64,000 bases of DNA from assembly GCF_042932805.1 (NCBI RefSeq), contig NZ_CP170633.1, forward strand, positions 1,674,001 to 1,738,000, read 5' to 3'. The notes under the pieces are model-generated. The model was not told the DNA's origin. It was given only the letters and a program-made list of their open reading frames with translations, and did no database searches. The position numbers and the translations under genes are program-made. Shown here in pieces: positions 16,723 through 24,863 of this stretch. This stretch comes from Ascidiaceihabitans sp029251465. GTDB lineage: Bacteria > Pseudomonadota > Alphaproteobacteria > Rhodobacterales > Rhodobacteraceae. Within the stretch, counting starts at the first letter, position 1, and the number at the start of each line of letters is the position of its first letter.

Positions 16723-17838
16723 TTACAAGGCTCCGTCTGAAAGGACGCCATCGGCGCTCATTTGTGCGTATAACAGGCCCTCGCGCAGACCGCGATCCGC
16801 AACTGACAACCTGTCTGTGGGCCAGCAGCGCATCAGGGCTTGCAAGATTGCGGCCCCCGACATGATCAACGCCTGACGGTCCTGGCCAATGCGTGGATCA
16901 GCGCGACGGCCGGTGGGGCCCATGTCCAGATAGCTTTGGATGACTTTGTCGATCTGGGCCGACGACATCGACAGCCCGTCGACTTTGGTGCGATCATAGC
17001 GGCGCAGGTTCAGGTGGCTGGCGGCAACCGTGGTCACAGTGCCCGAGGTGCCGACGATCTGGAACCGCTCGCGGGCTTTGGTGTCGTGATAGGGCGAAAA
17101 GTCCGCGAGGTTTTCCTCGAAAAACCAGCTCATCAAGGCGAAACGGGCTGCATCGTCTTCGACATCGTTGAACTGGTCACGCAGGGTTGCAACGCCCAAG
17201 GGCACACTGATCCAGTCGATAACACGCGCCGCTGGCAGGTTGTCGGTCCCTGCCCCGAACCCCGATTGCAAACGCATCACCGATTGCGCACGCTGCTTTT
17301 TCGGCACGCCGCTCATGTCGATCCAGACCAGCTCGGTTGAACCACCGCCGATATCAACCACCAACAGGTTTTCGGTTTTCCGGCTGACAAGCGGCGCACA
17401 GGAAATCGCGGCCAGACGCGCCTCTTCTTCGGTTTCGATAATATCGAGGCGCAGGCCGGTTTCGCGGTGCACCCGTTTGATAAACTCGGATGCATTCAGC
17501 GCGCGCCTACAGGCTTCGGTTGCGACCAATCGCATCCGTTTGACTTTGTGTTTGCGCAGTTTTTGCTGACAGATACGCAGCGCCTGTATCGTGCGCGTCA
17601 TCGATCCGCGCGACAATCGCCCGGTCTTTTCCAACCCTGCGCCCAATTGGACAGACTTGGAAAAACTATCAACCACATGAAACCCACTGCCCTTGGGCTG
17701 TGCAATTAGCATGCGGCAACTGTTCGTTCCCAGATCCAGCGCTGCATACAACGTCGAGGACCCGGGTTTCACCGGTGCAGGGCTCAGAGCCTTACTATGT
17801 TCGAGCGCGCCCGCACCATCGGGACGCTTTGGCGCCAT
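16723..17838 (-). CDS. ppx: exopolyphosphatase / pppGpp phosphohydrolase (Ppx/GppA family)
   Basis: 371 residues; AAAGG lies 8 nt before the ATG. The ASKHA fold is clear: phosphate-1 loop ALDLGTNSCRMLI (near 34), a conserved TEACRRA segment, phosphate-2 loop VVDIGGGSTELV (near 145) and a GTSGTVTTVA block (near 250). The catalytic glutamate (ETEEEARL) precedes the second loop. It shortens polyphosphate or hydrolyses pppGpp. At ~370 residues it is the short alphaproteobacterial form without the C-terminal HD-like domain of E. coli Ppx. It is followed directly by rlmE. Confidence 0.92.
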   Translation of the reverse strand: MAPKRPDGAGALEHSKALSPAPVKPGSSTLYAALDLGTNSCRMLIAQPKGSGFHVVDSFSKSVQLGAGLEKTGRLSRGSMTRTIQALRICQQKLRKHKVKRMRLVATEACRRALNASEFIKRVHRETGLRLDIIETEEEARLAAISCAPLVSRKTENLLVVDIGGGSTELVWIDMSGVPKKQRAQSVMRLQSGFGAGTDNLPAARVIDWISVPLGVATLRDQFNDVEDDAARFALMSWFFEENLADFSPYHDTKARERFQIVGTSGTVTTVAASHLNLRRYDRTKVDGLSMSSAQIDKVIQSYLDMGPTGRRADPRIGQDRQALIMSGAAILQALMRCWPTDRLSVADRGLREGLLYAQMSADGVLSDGAL

Positions 17839-18127
17839 GGTTCGCGCCTTTCATATAGAGTTGGGGCAAGGATATGTGTTGCGACCCTCCGGCGCAAGGC
17901 ACTGTCTTGATTGATTGGCGCGATAATACCGGCAGTTGTACGCATGCTTGTCCTCATTATGACCATGAAGATTATGATAGCCACCGCCACTGGCAGCCTT
18001 GCACGCAACAGAATATCCAGACGGCAGGATCAAAGGTCGCTCATGGCCGCGTTTCTGTCGAAAAACGGCGCCATGATTGCTGCTGCGTGAATTAGTTAGG
18101 CCAAAGGGAACATCGAGGAATCACCAC

Positions 18128-18424
18128 ATGCCAGACGTCACCATTGTATATTGGCGCGACATTCCAGCCCAAGTGATTGTGGGCAAAGGACGTCGTGGAT
18201 CAAAGCGCCAGCTTGAGGAACGCTTTGAGCAAGCGATTGACCGTGCCGCCATGAAAGTGAACGCCAAAGACGCCGATGCGTATCTGGCGGAATGGCGCAA
18301 GGCAGCCCCTTATTCTGTTGACGGCGACCCCGATGACATCGTCGAGGCCGAAGCCACCCGCCTGCACACCGAATACGACCAGGATCGTCTTAAGCAATTG
18401 ATTGCAAACGATGGCTGGTCTTGA
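18128..18424 (+). CDS. conserved 'virulence factor' family protein (PF13769-like)
   Basis: 98 residues; start at ATG 18128 with AGGA 8 nt upstream. It opens with VTIVYWRDIPAQVIVGKGRRG, the signature of a small alphaproteobacterial family named 'virulence factor' from Brucella. The family has no proven biochemical role despite the name. Its constant place in Rhodobacteraceae is directly before the MetF-like and methyltransferase genes, as here, so it probably serves folate/B12 methyl transfer. Soluble, with acidic C-terminus (EAEATRLHTEYDQDR). The next gene starts 25 nt downstream. Confidence 0.82.
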   Translation: MPDVTIVYWRDIPAQVIVGKGRRGSKRQLEERFEQAIDRAAMKVNAKDADAYLAEWRKAAPYSVDGDPDDIVEAEATRLHTEYDQDRLKQLIANDGWS

Positions 18425-18449
18425 TCCTAACAGTTTGAAAGGAAAGCTG

Positions 18450-19385
18450 ATGGCTTTGCTGAACTTCCGCAAGAAAACTCCCGAAGGTCCGGTGTCCGGT
18501 GCGCTTAGCGCCGAAGTCGAGGCCTTTTTGCAAGGCTATTCCATCGAAGTGATGCCGCGCACCGCCGCTAAGGTTGATAATTTCGCGGACATCTTGCCCA
18601 AAGGCACCCGCGTTTACATCGCCCACATCGAAGGCACGCCGATCGACGAGATGGTTGACACCGCCAAGCGGTTGAACGCCGAAGGCTTTGACGTGATGCC
18701 GCATTTCCCCGCGCGCATCATTGCCGACCAAGCAATGCTGAACGACTGGATCGCGCGCTATGCTGGTGAGGCTGGCGTGAACCAAGCCTTGCTGCTGGCC
18801 GGCGGCGTCGACAAACCACACGGTGATTTCGAAAGCTCGATGCAGCTGTTGGACAGTGGTGCATTCGACAAGGCAGGCTTCAAACGTTTGCACGTTGCAG
18901 GTCACCCTGAGGGCAACAAAGACATTGATCCCTCTGGTGGGATGAAAAACGTCGATGACGCGCTGCGTTGGAAACAGGATTTCTCGAACCGGACGGATGC
19001 GAAAATGGCTCTGGCCACGCAGTTCGCATTCGAGGCAGGTCCGATCATTGAATGGGCCGATAACCTTAAGGATGCCGGCATTGATCTGCCGATCCACATT
19101 GGTATTGCCGGTCCAGCCAAGCTACAAACCATGATCAAATTCGCCATTGCTTGCGGTGTTGGCCCCTCTTTGCGTGTGCTGCAACGCCGCGCCAAGGACG
19201 TCACCAAACTGCTTTTGCCGTTTGAGCCGACCGAAGTGATTTCAGAGCTGGCCGCGCACAAAGCTGCCAACCCTGATTTCAACATCGAGCAGGTCCATTT
19301 CTTTCCACTGGGTGGCATCAAGACCAACGCCACTTGGGCCATCGAAAACGGCGGTTCTGCTGCAACACCCATGAACGACGCGTAA
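18450..19385 (+). CDS. methylenetetrahydrofolate reductase-like (MetF-family) protein
   Basis: ATG 18450 is chosen because GAAAGGAAAG precedes it and upstream codons overlap the previous gene. 311 residues, TIM-barrel. Visible MTHFR features are the SIEVMPRTAAK motif (folate/FAD region), VYIAHIEGTP, VMPHFPAR, LLLAGGVDKPHGDF and VAGHPEGNKD. The family reduces 5,10-methylene- to 5-methyltetrahydrofolate with FAD. This branch lies next to a methyltetrahydrofolate:corrinoid methyltransferase instead of a classical metF context, so it may feed methyl groups straight to it for methionine synthesis. Confidence 0.85.
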   Translation: MALLNFRKKTPEGPVSGALSAEVEAFLQGYSIEVMPRTAAKVDNFADILPKGTRVYIAHIEGTPIDEMVDTAKRLNAEGFDVMPHFPARIIADQAMLNDWIARYAGEAGVNQALLLAGGVDKPHGDFESSMQLLDSGAFDKAGFKRLHVAGHPEGNKDIDPSGGMKNVDDALRWKQDFSNRTDAKMALATQFAFEAGPIIEWADNLKDAGIDLPIHIGIAGPAKLQTMIKFAIACGVGPSLRVLQRRAKDVTKLLLPFEPTEVISELAAHKAANPDFNIEQVHFFPLGGIKTNATWAIENGGSAATPMNDA

Positions 19386-19410
19386 TTCACGCATATTTAA
19401 GGACACATCT

Positions 19411-20490
19411 ATGACGCGCACGATCGTCGAATCCAAAACCAAAACTGCCATTATCGGCTTTGACCAGCCGTTCTGCGTCATTGGTGAACGTATCAACCCC
19501 ACGGGCCGCAAAATCCTGTCCGAAGAACTGGAACGCGGCGATTTTTCCCGCGTTGAGGCTGACGCCGTGGCCCAAGTCATGGCCGGTGCCAACATTCTGG
19601 ACGTGAATTCGGGCGCTGTGTTTTCCAACAAAATGGCCGAAGATCCACGTTATGCGGACAACAACTTTGTTGAGCCCACTTTGATGAAAGAACTGATCGA
19701 ACGGGTTCAGGCCATCGTCGACATCCCGCTGTGCATCGACAGTTCGGTACCCGGTGCCTTGGAAAATGGCCTCGCCGCTGCCGAAGGTCGCCCGCTGCTG
19801 AATTCCGTCACCGGCGAAGAAGATCGCATGGAGTTGGTCCTGCCACTGGTCAAGAAATACAACGTTCCGGTTGTGGCGATTTCCAACGATGACACCGGTA
19901 TTTCCGAAGACCCTGACGTGCGTTTTGCCGTTGCCAAAAAGATCGTCGAACGCGCCGCTGATTTCGGCATTCCTGCGCATGACATCGTGGTCGACCCACT
20001 GGTGATGCCGATTGGCGCGATGGGCACTGCCGGCTTGCAAGTGTTCGCCTTGGTGCGTCGTTTGCGCGAAGAATTGGGCGTGAACACGACCTGTGGCGCA
20101 TCGAACATCTCGTTCGGTTTGCCCAACCGTCACGGCATCAACAACGCGTTCCTGCCAATGGCGATGGCGGCTGGCATGACCTCTGCGATCATGAACCCGG
20201 TGGCCTTGCCCATCGGCCCTAAAAAGATCGAAGAGAAAAAGGCCGAAGTCGAAGCCGCGGGTATCGTTTTGCCAGCGGACATGACCGACGAAGCCTTTGT
20301 GCAGATGTTCGGAATGGGGTCGACCAAGCCACAATCGGGCAAGGAAATGGAAGCCATTCGCGCCGCCAATTTCCTCACTGACAACGACGCGCACGGGTCC
20401 GAGTGGATCAAAGCCAACAAGATCGCCCCAAAAGCCGGTCAAGAAGGTCGCGGTCGCGCTGGTCGTACAGGTGGTCGCCGCCGCGGCTAA
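19411..20490 (+). CDS. methyltetrahydrofolate:corrinoid methyltransferase (pterin-binding domain)
   Basis: 359 residues; AAGGA lies 7 nt before ATG. It has the pterin-binding TIM-barrel: VIGERINPTGRKIL near residue 23, ILDVNSGAV near 62, LCIDSSVPGALENGL near 108, NSVTGEE near 131 and a later TCGASNISFGLPNR, as in MeTr and the second domain of MetH. The tail is basic Gly/Arg-rich (GRAGRTGGRRRG). It transfers the methyl of methyl-H4folate to cob(I)alamin on a corrinoid protein. In Rhodobacteraceae MetH activities are known to be split over separate polypeptides; this looks like the folate half. The corrinoid and homocysteine parts are not in the window. Confidence 0.9.
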   Translation: MTRTIVESKTKTAIIGFDQPFCVIGERINPTGRKILSEELERGDFSRVEADAVAQVMAGANILDVNSGAVFSNKMAEDPRYADNNFVEPTLMKELIERVQAIVDIPLCIDSSVPGALENGLAAAEGRPLLNSVTGEEDRMELVLPLVKKYNVPVVAISNDDTGISEDPDVRFAVAKKIVERAADFGIPAHDIVVDPLVMPIGAMGTAGLQVFALVRRLREELGVNTTCGASNISFGLPNRHGINNAFLPMAMAAGMTSAIMNPVALPIGPKKIEEKKAEVEAAGIVLPADMTDEAFVQMFGMGSTKPQSGKEMEAIRAANFLTDNDAHGSEWIKANKIAPKAGQEGRGRAGRTGGRRRG

Positions 20491-20514
20491 AAACCACCCT
20501 CTTTTCAAACGATT

Positions 20515-20549
20515 AAGCCCCGTTGCAATTCTGCGGCGGGGCTTTTTGT
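20515..20549 (+). terminator. intrinsic terminator after the one-carbon operon
   Basis: AAGCCCCG (20515-20522) pairs with CGGGGCTT (20537-20544), extended by an inner GC pair, and is followed by a T-run. It lies 25 nt after the methyltransferase stop and separates that operon from the che-like operon. Confidence 0.85.
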
Positions 20550-20666
20550 TTACGTGTTGGAAGCCGATTTTCAAAAAATCAATGCTATCGCGAGTTTGAG
20601 TAACCCTGTCTTAACGCACAGTCCGCTACATCTGCTTCACTCTTGATCCGAATGAGGGAGATTTTG

Positions 20667-20723
20667 ATGAACACGATGTCTTTGGGTGCGTTTGCTTGGC
20701 CACAAGGGTGCACGTATGAGTGA
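20667..20723 (+). CDS. possible 18-codon leader ORF overlapping the STAS gene
   Basis: ATG 20667 is preceded by AGGGAGA at 5-6 nt, a better ribosome site than that of most genes here. It encodes 18 residues (starts MNTMSLGAF, ends CTYE) and stops at TGA 20721-20723, just inside the STAS gene whose ATG is at 20716. Such an arrangement would couple translation of the leader and the first che-like gene. It may also be a chance ORF. Confidence 0.35.
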   Translation: MNTMSLGAFAWPQGCTYE

Positions 20724-20994
20724 CCCCTTCAAGCTTGCCTCGCGCCTCGACCTATCCGCCTCACAGGGTTTGGTCGCGCATCTGCTATCAATCCCCAAAA
20801 GCAGTCCCACGGTTCTGGATGCCAGCGAGGTGACCCACATTGGCGCGCTTTGCGCCCAAGCACTGATGGCTGCCGGCATTCGCAGCACCGCAGCGGGCGG
20901 ATCATTGGACATTATCAATACAAATGAACGCATCGAAACCCAATTGGGATCGATGGGTTTAACACTCAGTTCTATAATGGAGGGCCGAGTATGA
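20716..20994 (+). CDS. STAS-domain protein of the che-like operon
   Basis: 92 residues from ATG 20716 (AAGGGTG 5 nt upstream; an in-frame upstream start would overlap the leader). A single STAS fold is indicated by VLDASEVTHIGALCAQAL, where the anti-sigma-antagonist family usually has a phosphorylatable Ser/Thr after D-x-S; here the segment reads DASEVTHIG. Final helix: NERIETQLGSMGL. STAS proteins bind kinase or RsbR-type partners. It overlaps the CheY gene by 4 nt. Its place before CheY-CheA suggests a scaffold or switch in that pathway. Confidence 0.78.
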   Translation: MSDPFKLASRLDLSASQGLVAHLLSIPKSSPTVLDASEVTHIGALCAQALMAAGIRSTAAGGSLDIINTNERIETQLGSMGLTLSSIMEGRV

Positions 20995-21356
20995 GCCTTG
21001 AAATACTTGCGGTCGATGACAGCCGCACAATGCGCGAAATGATCCGCCTCGCCTTGGAACCTGCCGGATTTACGGTGCATACGGCCGATGACGGCGTGCA
21101 CGGCGTTGAAGTGCTGGAAGGCAAGATGCCTGACGCAATCATCACCGATATCAACATGCCGCGTATGGATGGATTCGAGTTTATCAGTGCCGTGCGCACC
21201 CAAGAAGATCATCGTGCGACGCCCATTCTGGTGCTCACGACCGAAGCGGCACCAGAGCTGAAAATACGTGCGCGCACTGCAGGTGCCACCGGTTGGATCG
21301 TAAAGCCATTTGACCCGGCAAAACTAATCAAAGCTCTTCAAATGGTTGCAGGCTAG
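20991..21356 (+). CDS. CheY-like response regulator (first copy)
   Basis: 121 residues, a bare receiver domain. Acidic pair Asp9-Asp10, phospho-acceptor Asp53 (IITDINMPRMDGFEF), Thr pair in LVLTTEA and Lys in WIVKPFDPAKL are all in place. It overlaps the STAS gene by 4 nt and precedes cheA by 11 nt, so it is the likely direct target of the CheA kinase. No output domain; in flagellated bacteria CheY binds FliM, but whether this copy does cannot be read from the sequence. Confidence 0.92.
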   Translation: MSLEILAVDDSRTMREMIRLALEPAGFTVHTADDGVHGVEVLEGKMPDAIITDINMPRMDGFEFISAVRTQEDHRATPILVLTTEAAPELKIRARTAGATGWIVKPFDPAKLIKALQMVAG

Positions 21357-21367
21357 GACACAACGCA

Positions 21368-23458
21368 ATGACTGATGCACCAGACCCAATGGCCGAGATT
21401 CGCGGTTCTTTCTTTATCGAATGTGAAGAACTGCTTGAGGCAATGCAGGATGGCTTGCAAGAGATCGAAAATGGTGGTTCGGATTCCGAAACTATCAACG
21501 TCGTCTTTCGTGCGGTTCATTCGATCAAAGGTGGTGCCGGAGCGTTTGGGTTAGAAACGTTGGTTCGCTTTGCGCACCGTTACGAAACTGTAATGGACGC
21601 AGTGCGCTCAGATACCTTGGACGTCGACACCGATATTCTAAAACTGTTTTTTCGATGCGCTGACCACCTTTCTGACCTTGTGCGTTGCAGCCGTGACGAG
21701 GACGCCTTTCCAGAAGAACAAGGTCGTGAACTCATTGATTTGTTGAACAATTCAATCGGTGAAACGGAACCAGCAGACGAGCCCGAAGTTCAGATTGATT
21801 TTCAACCTATGGGGCTCAATATCAATCTAGATTTAGACATGGATGGTCCAGACTTATCCATGGATTTGGATGTACCGGTTTTTGAGATTCATTTTGCCCC
21901 GACTGCAGAGCTTTTTGAAACTGGAAATGAACCCTTTTTAATCCTACGCACTCTTCAAGACCTTGGGCCTTGTGAAGTAACGTGTTGTACGGAAAAATTG
22001 GTTCCACTTGAGCAAATTTCACCAGAAACTCCGTATTTGTCTTGGGATATCGTCTTGGCCGCAAATGTGGACATCGATGAAATAATGTCTGCCTTCGAAT
22101 TCGTCGACGGTCTTTGCGAGCTCAAAGTTGATCAACAAAACCTTAGCACTCTCGCGCCTGAACTTTCACCCCTAGAGGTTCTGCCAATCCTCGAAGTTCT
22201 TGACGTCGCTCCGCCCCCCCCTTTGGCAACAGTTCCTCCTCCCCCCAAGCCAACTCCAAGTGCGGTAAAATCAGTGGTTCGGGTCGATCTCGACCGTATT
22301 GAACGTCTTGTTAACTTGGTTGGAGAGCTGGTCATCAACCAAGCGATGCTATCCCAAAGCCTCGAATCTGCGGGTCTTTCGCCGCACTCAGATGCGATGA
22401 ACGGACTTGAAGAGTTTCAACGCCTTACCCGCGACATTCAAGACAGCGTCATGATGATCCGCGCGCAACCAGTAAAATCCCTCTTCCAGCGCATGTCCCG
22501 GATTGTCCGTGAATCCTCCGCAGCCGTGAACAAGGACGTTCGTCTGGATACCGAAGGTGACACAACTGAAGTAGACAAAACTGTCATCGAACGCCTAGCT
22601 GATCCATTAACACACATGATCCGCAATGCCGTCGATCATGGTCTCGAATCAACGGATCAACGCACAGCATCGGGAAAGCCACCACAGGGCAAGATTTCCC
22701 TGACTGCCGCGCACCGGTCTGGGCGGGTCGTCATTGAAGTTTCCGATGACGGTGGCGGCATCAATCGTCCAAAAGTGCACCAGATTGCAATCGACAAAGG
22801 GTTGGTGCCTGCTGACGCCACACTCAGCGACAGCGAAATCGACAATTTGCTATTCTTGCCCGGCTTTTCAACAGCCAGCGAAGTCTCCGATCTTTCCGGG
22901 CGTGGCGTTGGAATGGACGTCGTTCGAACGGCAATTCAGGGCCTCGGCGGGCGCATTACAATCACATCTCAGGAAGGAAAGGGAACAACATTTTCGATAT
23001 CCCTACCTCTGACACTGGCAGTACTGGATGGAATGGTCGTTCAGGTCGCTGATGAAACAATGGTTTTACCTCTAAATGTTGTGGTGGAAACGCTAACGCT
23101 AACCGAAACAAACTTGGATCAAGTTCGACCTGGTTTGGATGTCGTGCGCATCCGCGGAGAATTTGTACCTCTGTTCGACCTCGGCGTATCGCTTGGATAC
23201 CGCTCAGCTTTGGACAACTACATTGATGCGGTTGTTTTACTGATCGCCCATGAAGACAACAGCCGCGCGGCTTTAATCGTGGATGAAATACTGGATCAGC
23301 GCCAGGTCGTCATCAAGGGTTTGGACGATAGCTTTTATCGCGCGCCCGGTATCGCTGCCGCGACCATTTTGGGCGATGGGCAAATCGCCTTGATCCTTGA
23401 TCCAACAGACATAATCGATCAAGCCCAAGAAATATCTCCAGTCAAAAGAGCGTCATAA
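21368..23458 (+). CDS. cheA: chemotaxis-type histidine kinase CheA
   Basis: 696 residues. HPt domain with phosphorylated His51 (FRAVHSIKGGAGAF), an Asp-rich linker, a P2-like segment (about 165-260; IHFAPTAELFETGNEP...), a Pro-rich linker, the P3 dimerisation helices (IERLVNLVGELVINQ), the P4 ATPase with N box (THMIRNAVDHGLES), G1 (DDGGGI) and G2 (GRGVGMDVV), and a P5 CheW-like domain. All kinase boxes are intact. It should pass phosphate to the two CheY proteins in the operon. The linker around 21.8-22.2 kb is unusually Asp/Leu rich and A+T rich. Confidence 0.95.
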   Translation: MTDAPDPMAEIRGSFFIECEELLEAMQDGLQEIENGGSDSETINVVFRAVHSIKGGAGAFGLETLVRFAHRYETVMDAVRSDTLDVDTDILKLFFRCADHLSDLVRCSRDEDAFPEEQGRELIDLLNNSIGETEPADEPEVQIDFQPMGLNINLDLDMDGPDLSMDLDVPVFEIHFAPTAELFETGNEPFLILRTLQDLGPCEVTCCTEKLVPLEQISPETPYLSWDIVLAANVDIDEIMSAFEFVDGLCELKVDQQNLSTLAPELSPLEVLPILEVLDVAPPPPLATVPPPPKPTPSAVKSVVRVDLDRIERLVNLVGELVINQAMLSQSLESAGLSPHSDAMNGLEEFQRLTRDIQDSVMMIRAQPVKSLFQRMSRIVRESSAAVNKDVRLDTEGDTTEVDKTVIERLADPLTHMIRNAVDHGLESTDQRTASGKPPQGKISLTAAHRSGRVVIEVSDDGGGINRPKVHQIAIDKGLVPADATLSDSEIDNLLFLPGFSTASEVSDLSGRGVGMDVVRTAIQGLGGRITITSQEGKGTTFSISLPLTLAVLDGMVVQVADETMVLPLNVVVETLTLTETNLDQVRPGLDVVRIRGEFVPLFDLGVSLGYRSALDNYIDAVVLLIAHEDNSRAALIVDEILDQRQVVIKGLDDSFYRAPGIAAATILGDGQIALILDPTDIIDQAQEISPVKRAS

Positions 23459-23459
23459 A

Positions 23460-23933
23460 ATGGAAAATATCAACATGAATGACATTGACACAAGTGCTCC
23501 TGCAGAGCTTCTAACTTTCCGCATAGGTGACCAGGAGTATTCACTAGATATCATGTGCGTGCGTGAAATTAGAGGTTGGACCAAGACAACACCTCTGCCG
23601 CATGCACCTGCCTACATGAAAGGTGTGATCAATCTTCGTGGAACTGTATTGCCAGTAATGGACTTGGCAGAACGCTTGGGTATGGGGTCAAGTGAACATA
23701 CAGACCGAAATGTAATAATCGTGGTCAAACACAATGAAAATATGACAGGCCTTTTGGTAGACGCGGTTTCAGACATCATTGCCTTATCAGACGATGATCT
23801 ACGCCCGCCACCTGAGGTTGGTGGAACCAGAGGAACCGGCGTAATCAAGGCTTTGACATTAAGGGACGAAAGGATGATCCGCGTCCTGAATCTCGCTAGT
23901 GTACTTGAATTCGAGTCTCTAGATGCTGCGTAA
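23460..23933 (+). CDS. cheW: CheW-like coupling protein
   Basis: 157 residues, starting one base after the cheA stop; a second Met six codons in (23475) is an equally possible start. CheW features: LTFRIGDQEYSLDIMCVREI, HAPAYMKGVINLRGTVLPVMDLAERLG and GLLVDAVSDIIAL. CheW joins CheA to receptor tips. No receptor gene lies in the window, so its partners must be encoded elsewhere. Confidence 0.93.
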   Translation: MENINMNDIDTSAPAELLTFRIGDQEYSLDIMCVREIRGWTKTTPLPHAPAYMKGVINLRGTVLPVMDLAERLGMGSSEHTDRNVIIVVKHNENMTGLLVDAVSDIIALSDDDLRPPPEVGGTRGTGVIKALTLRDERMIRVLNLASVLEFESLDAA

Positions 23934-24074
23934 CTGATGCGTCCTAATCTGTTGCTCCTGAAAACACCACAACAGGAAAAACGCATCTGCTTAGCTGCAA
24001 CAAAATTCATTGATCTTTACTAAAATACTCACCGAAATTTCGAACCGACCGAATACATCAGAAGTGGACCCCAA

Positions 24075-24461
24075 ATGGCCTTGCGAGACCAGATCAGAAT
24101 AATGGTTGTTGATGACATGTCCACAAGCCGAGGCTTGATTACGCAGGCGCTTGATGCATGCGGCGTGCAGCATGTGTCGACTGCAGAAGATGGATCTGAT
24201 GCGCTCCGCATTTTAGCAAGAGCACCGGTTCATCTCGTCATTTCCGACTACAACATGCCGAACATGGATGGTCTTCAGTTACTGCACCAATTGCGCAATG
24301 GCGCTAAAACAAAAGGCGTTGGATTCATTCTGATCACGGGGCGCGCAGAGCAACAGATCATTGATCACGGGAGAAAATTGGGCATGAACAATTTTCTGAA
24401 GAAACCCTTTGAACCTGCTGCCCTTCGACAATGCATCGAAACTGTGGTTGGGCCACTTTAG
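24075..24461 (+). CDS. CheY-like response regulator (second copy)
   Basis: 128 residues, single receiver domain: Asp13-Asp14, phospho-acceptor Asp58 (VISDYNMPNMDGLQLL), Thr in FILITGRA and Lys in FLKKPFEP. It is separated from cheW by 141 nt, so it may have its own promoter. It differs strongly from the first CheY (21.0 kb) and reads MVVDDMSTSRG at the N-terminus, close to the classical flagellar CheY pattern. The next gene begins two bases after its stop. Confidence 0.9.
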   Translation: MALRDQIRIMVVDDMSTSRGLITQALDACGVQHVSTAEDGSDALRILARAPVHLVISDYNMPNMDGLQLLHQLRNGAKTKGVGFILITGRAEQQIIDHGRKLGMNNFLKKPFEPAALRQCIETVVGPL

Positions 24462-24463
24462 AT

Positions 24464-24817
24464 ATGACAAGCCCTACATCTTTGGAAACAGACTTGTTAA
24501 TTGACGTTGTTTTGGCACGTGTTGCAAACCACATGACACATTTGGCAGAAACGTTGGCTATTACTGAAACAGCAGTTTCTGATCATTTCAATGAGGTATT
24601 GGCAAATGACACCAACATGTTTCAGGATGTCCAAAACCTTGACTACTTGCACCAATCCATGACCGATACAGCAACCTTACTAAGCTATCTCAGTAGAGGG
24701 TGCCGGAAACAAACAGAGTTTGTCGATAGCTTGAAGCTGGAGACGACGCGAGCTTTGGTTCAAGGAAAACAGATACAAACTAGCACACACCAAAGCGGAA
24801 ACATTGATCTATTTTAA
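24464..24817 (+). CDS. small helical protein of the che-like operon, function unknown
   Basis: 117 residues from ATG 24464, two bases after the CheY stop. It is almost wholly predicted helix, acidic to neutral, without signal peptide or membrane segment: LIDVVLARVANHMTHLAETL, then VSDHFNEVL, then a Gln/Asp-rich segment and LKLETTRALVQGKQI. I do not recognise a family. Its place after CheY and its helical character raise the idea of a CheZ-like phosphatase or a CheY-binding adaptor, but no CheZ catalytic motif is evident to me. Confidence 0.65.
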   Translation: MTSPTSLETDLLIDVVLARVANHMTHLAETLAITETAVSDHFNEVLANDTNMFQDVQNLDYLHQSMTDTATLLSYLSRGCRKQTEFVDSLKLETTRALVQGKQIQTSTHQSGNIDLF

Positions 24818-24863
24818 CAAAGTCCGACGTACCAGTTTGTATACTTCACTGCTAAAATACAGC

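Noticed and set aside
17784..18008. Minus-strand frame of 74 codons overlapping the ppx start
   Set aside because: It overlaps ppx in another frame, has no good ribosome site, and no family resemblance.
17851..18033. Minus-strand Cys-containing 60-codon frame upstream of ppx
   Set aside because: Composition looks random and it overlaps the likely ppx promoter.
17839..18127. Possible cobalamin or SAM riboswitch before the one-carbon operon (GCCACTG and GGGAA strings)
   Set aside because: The strings are not in the order or spacing of the cobalamin consensus, and no paired stems frame them.
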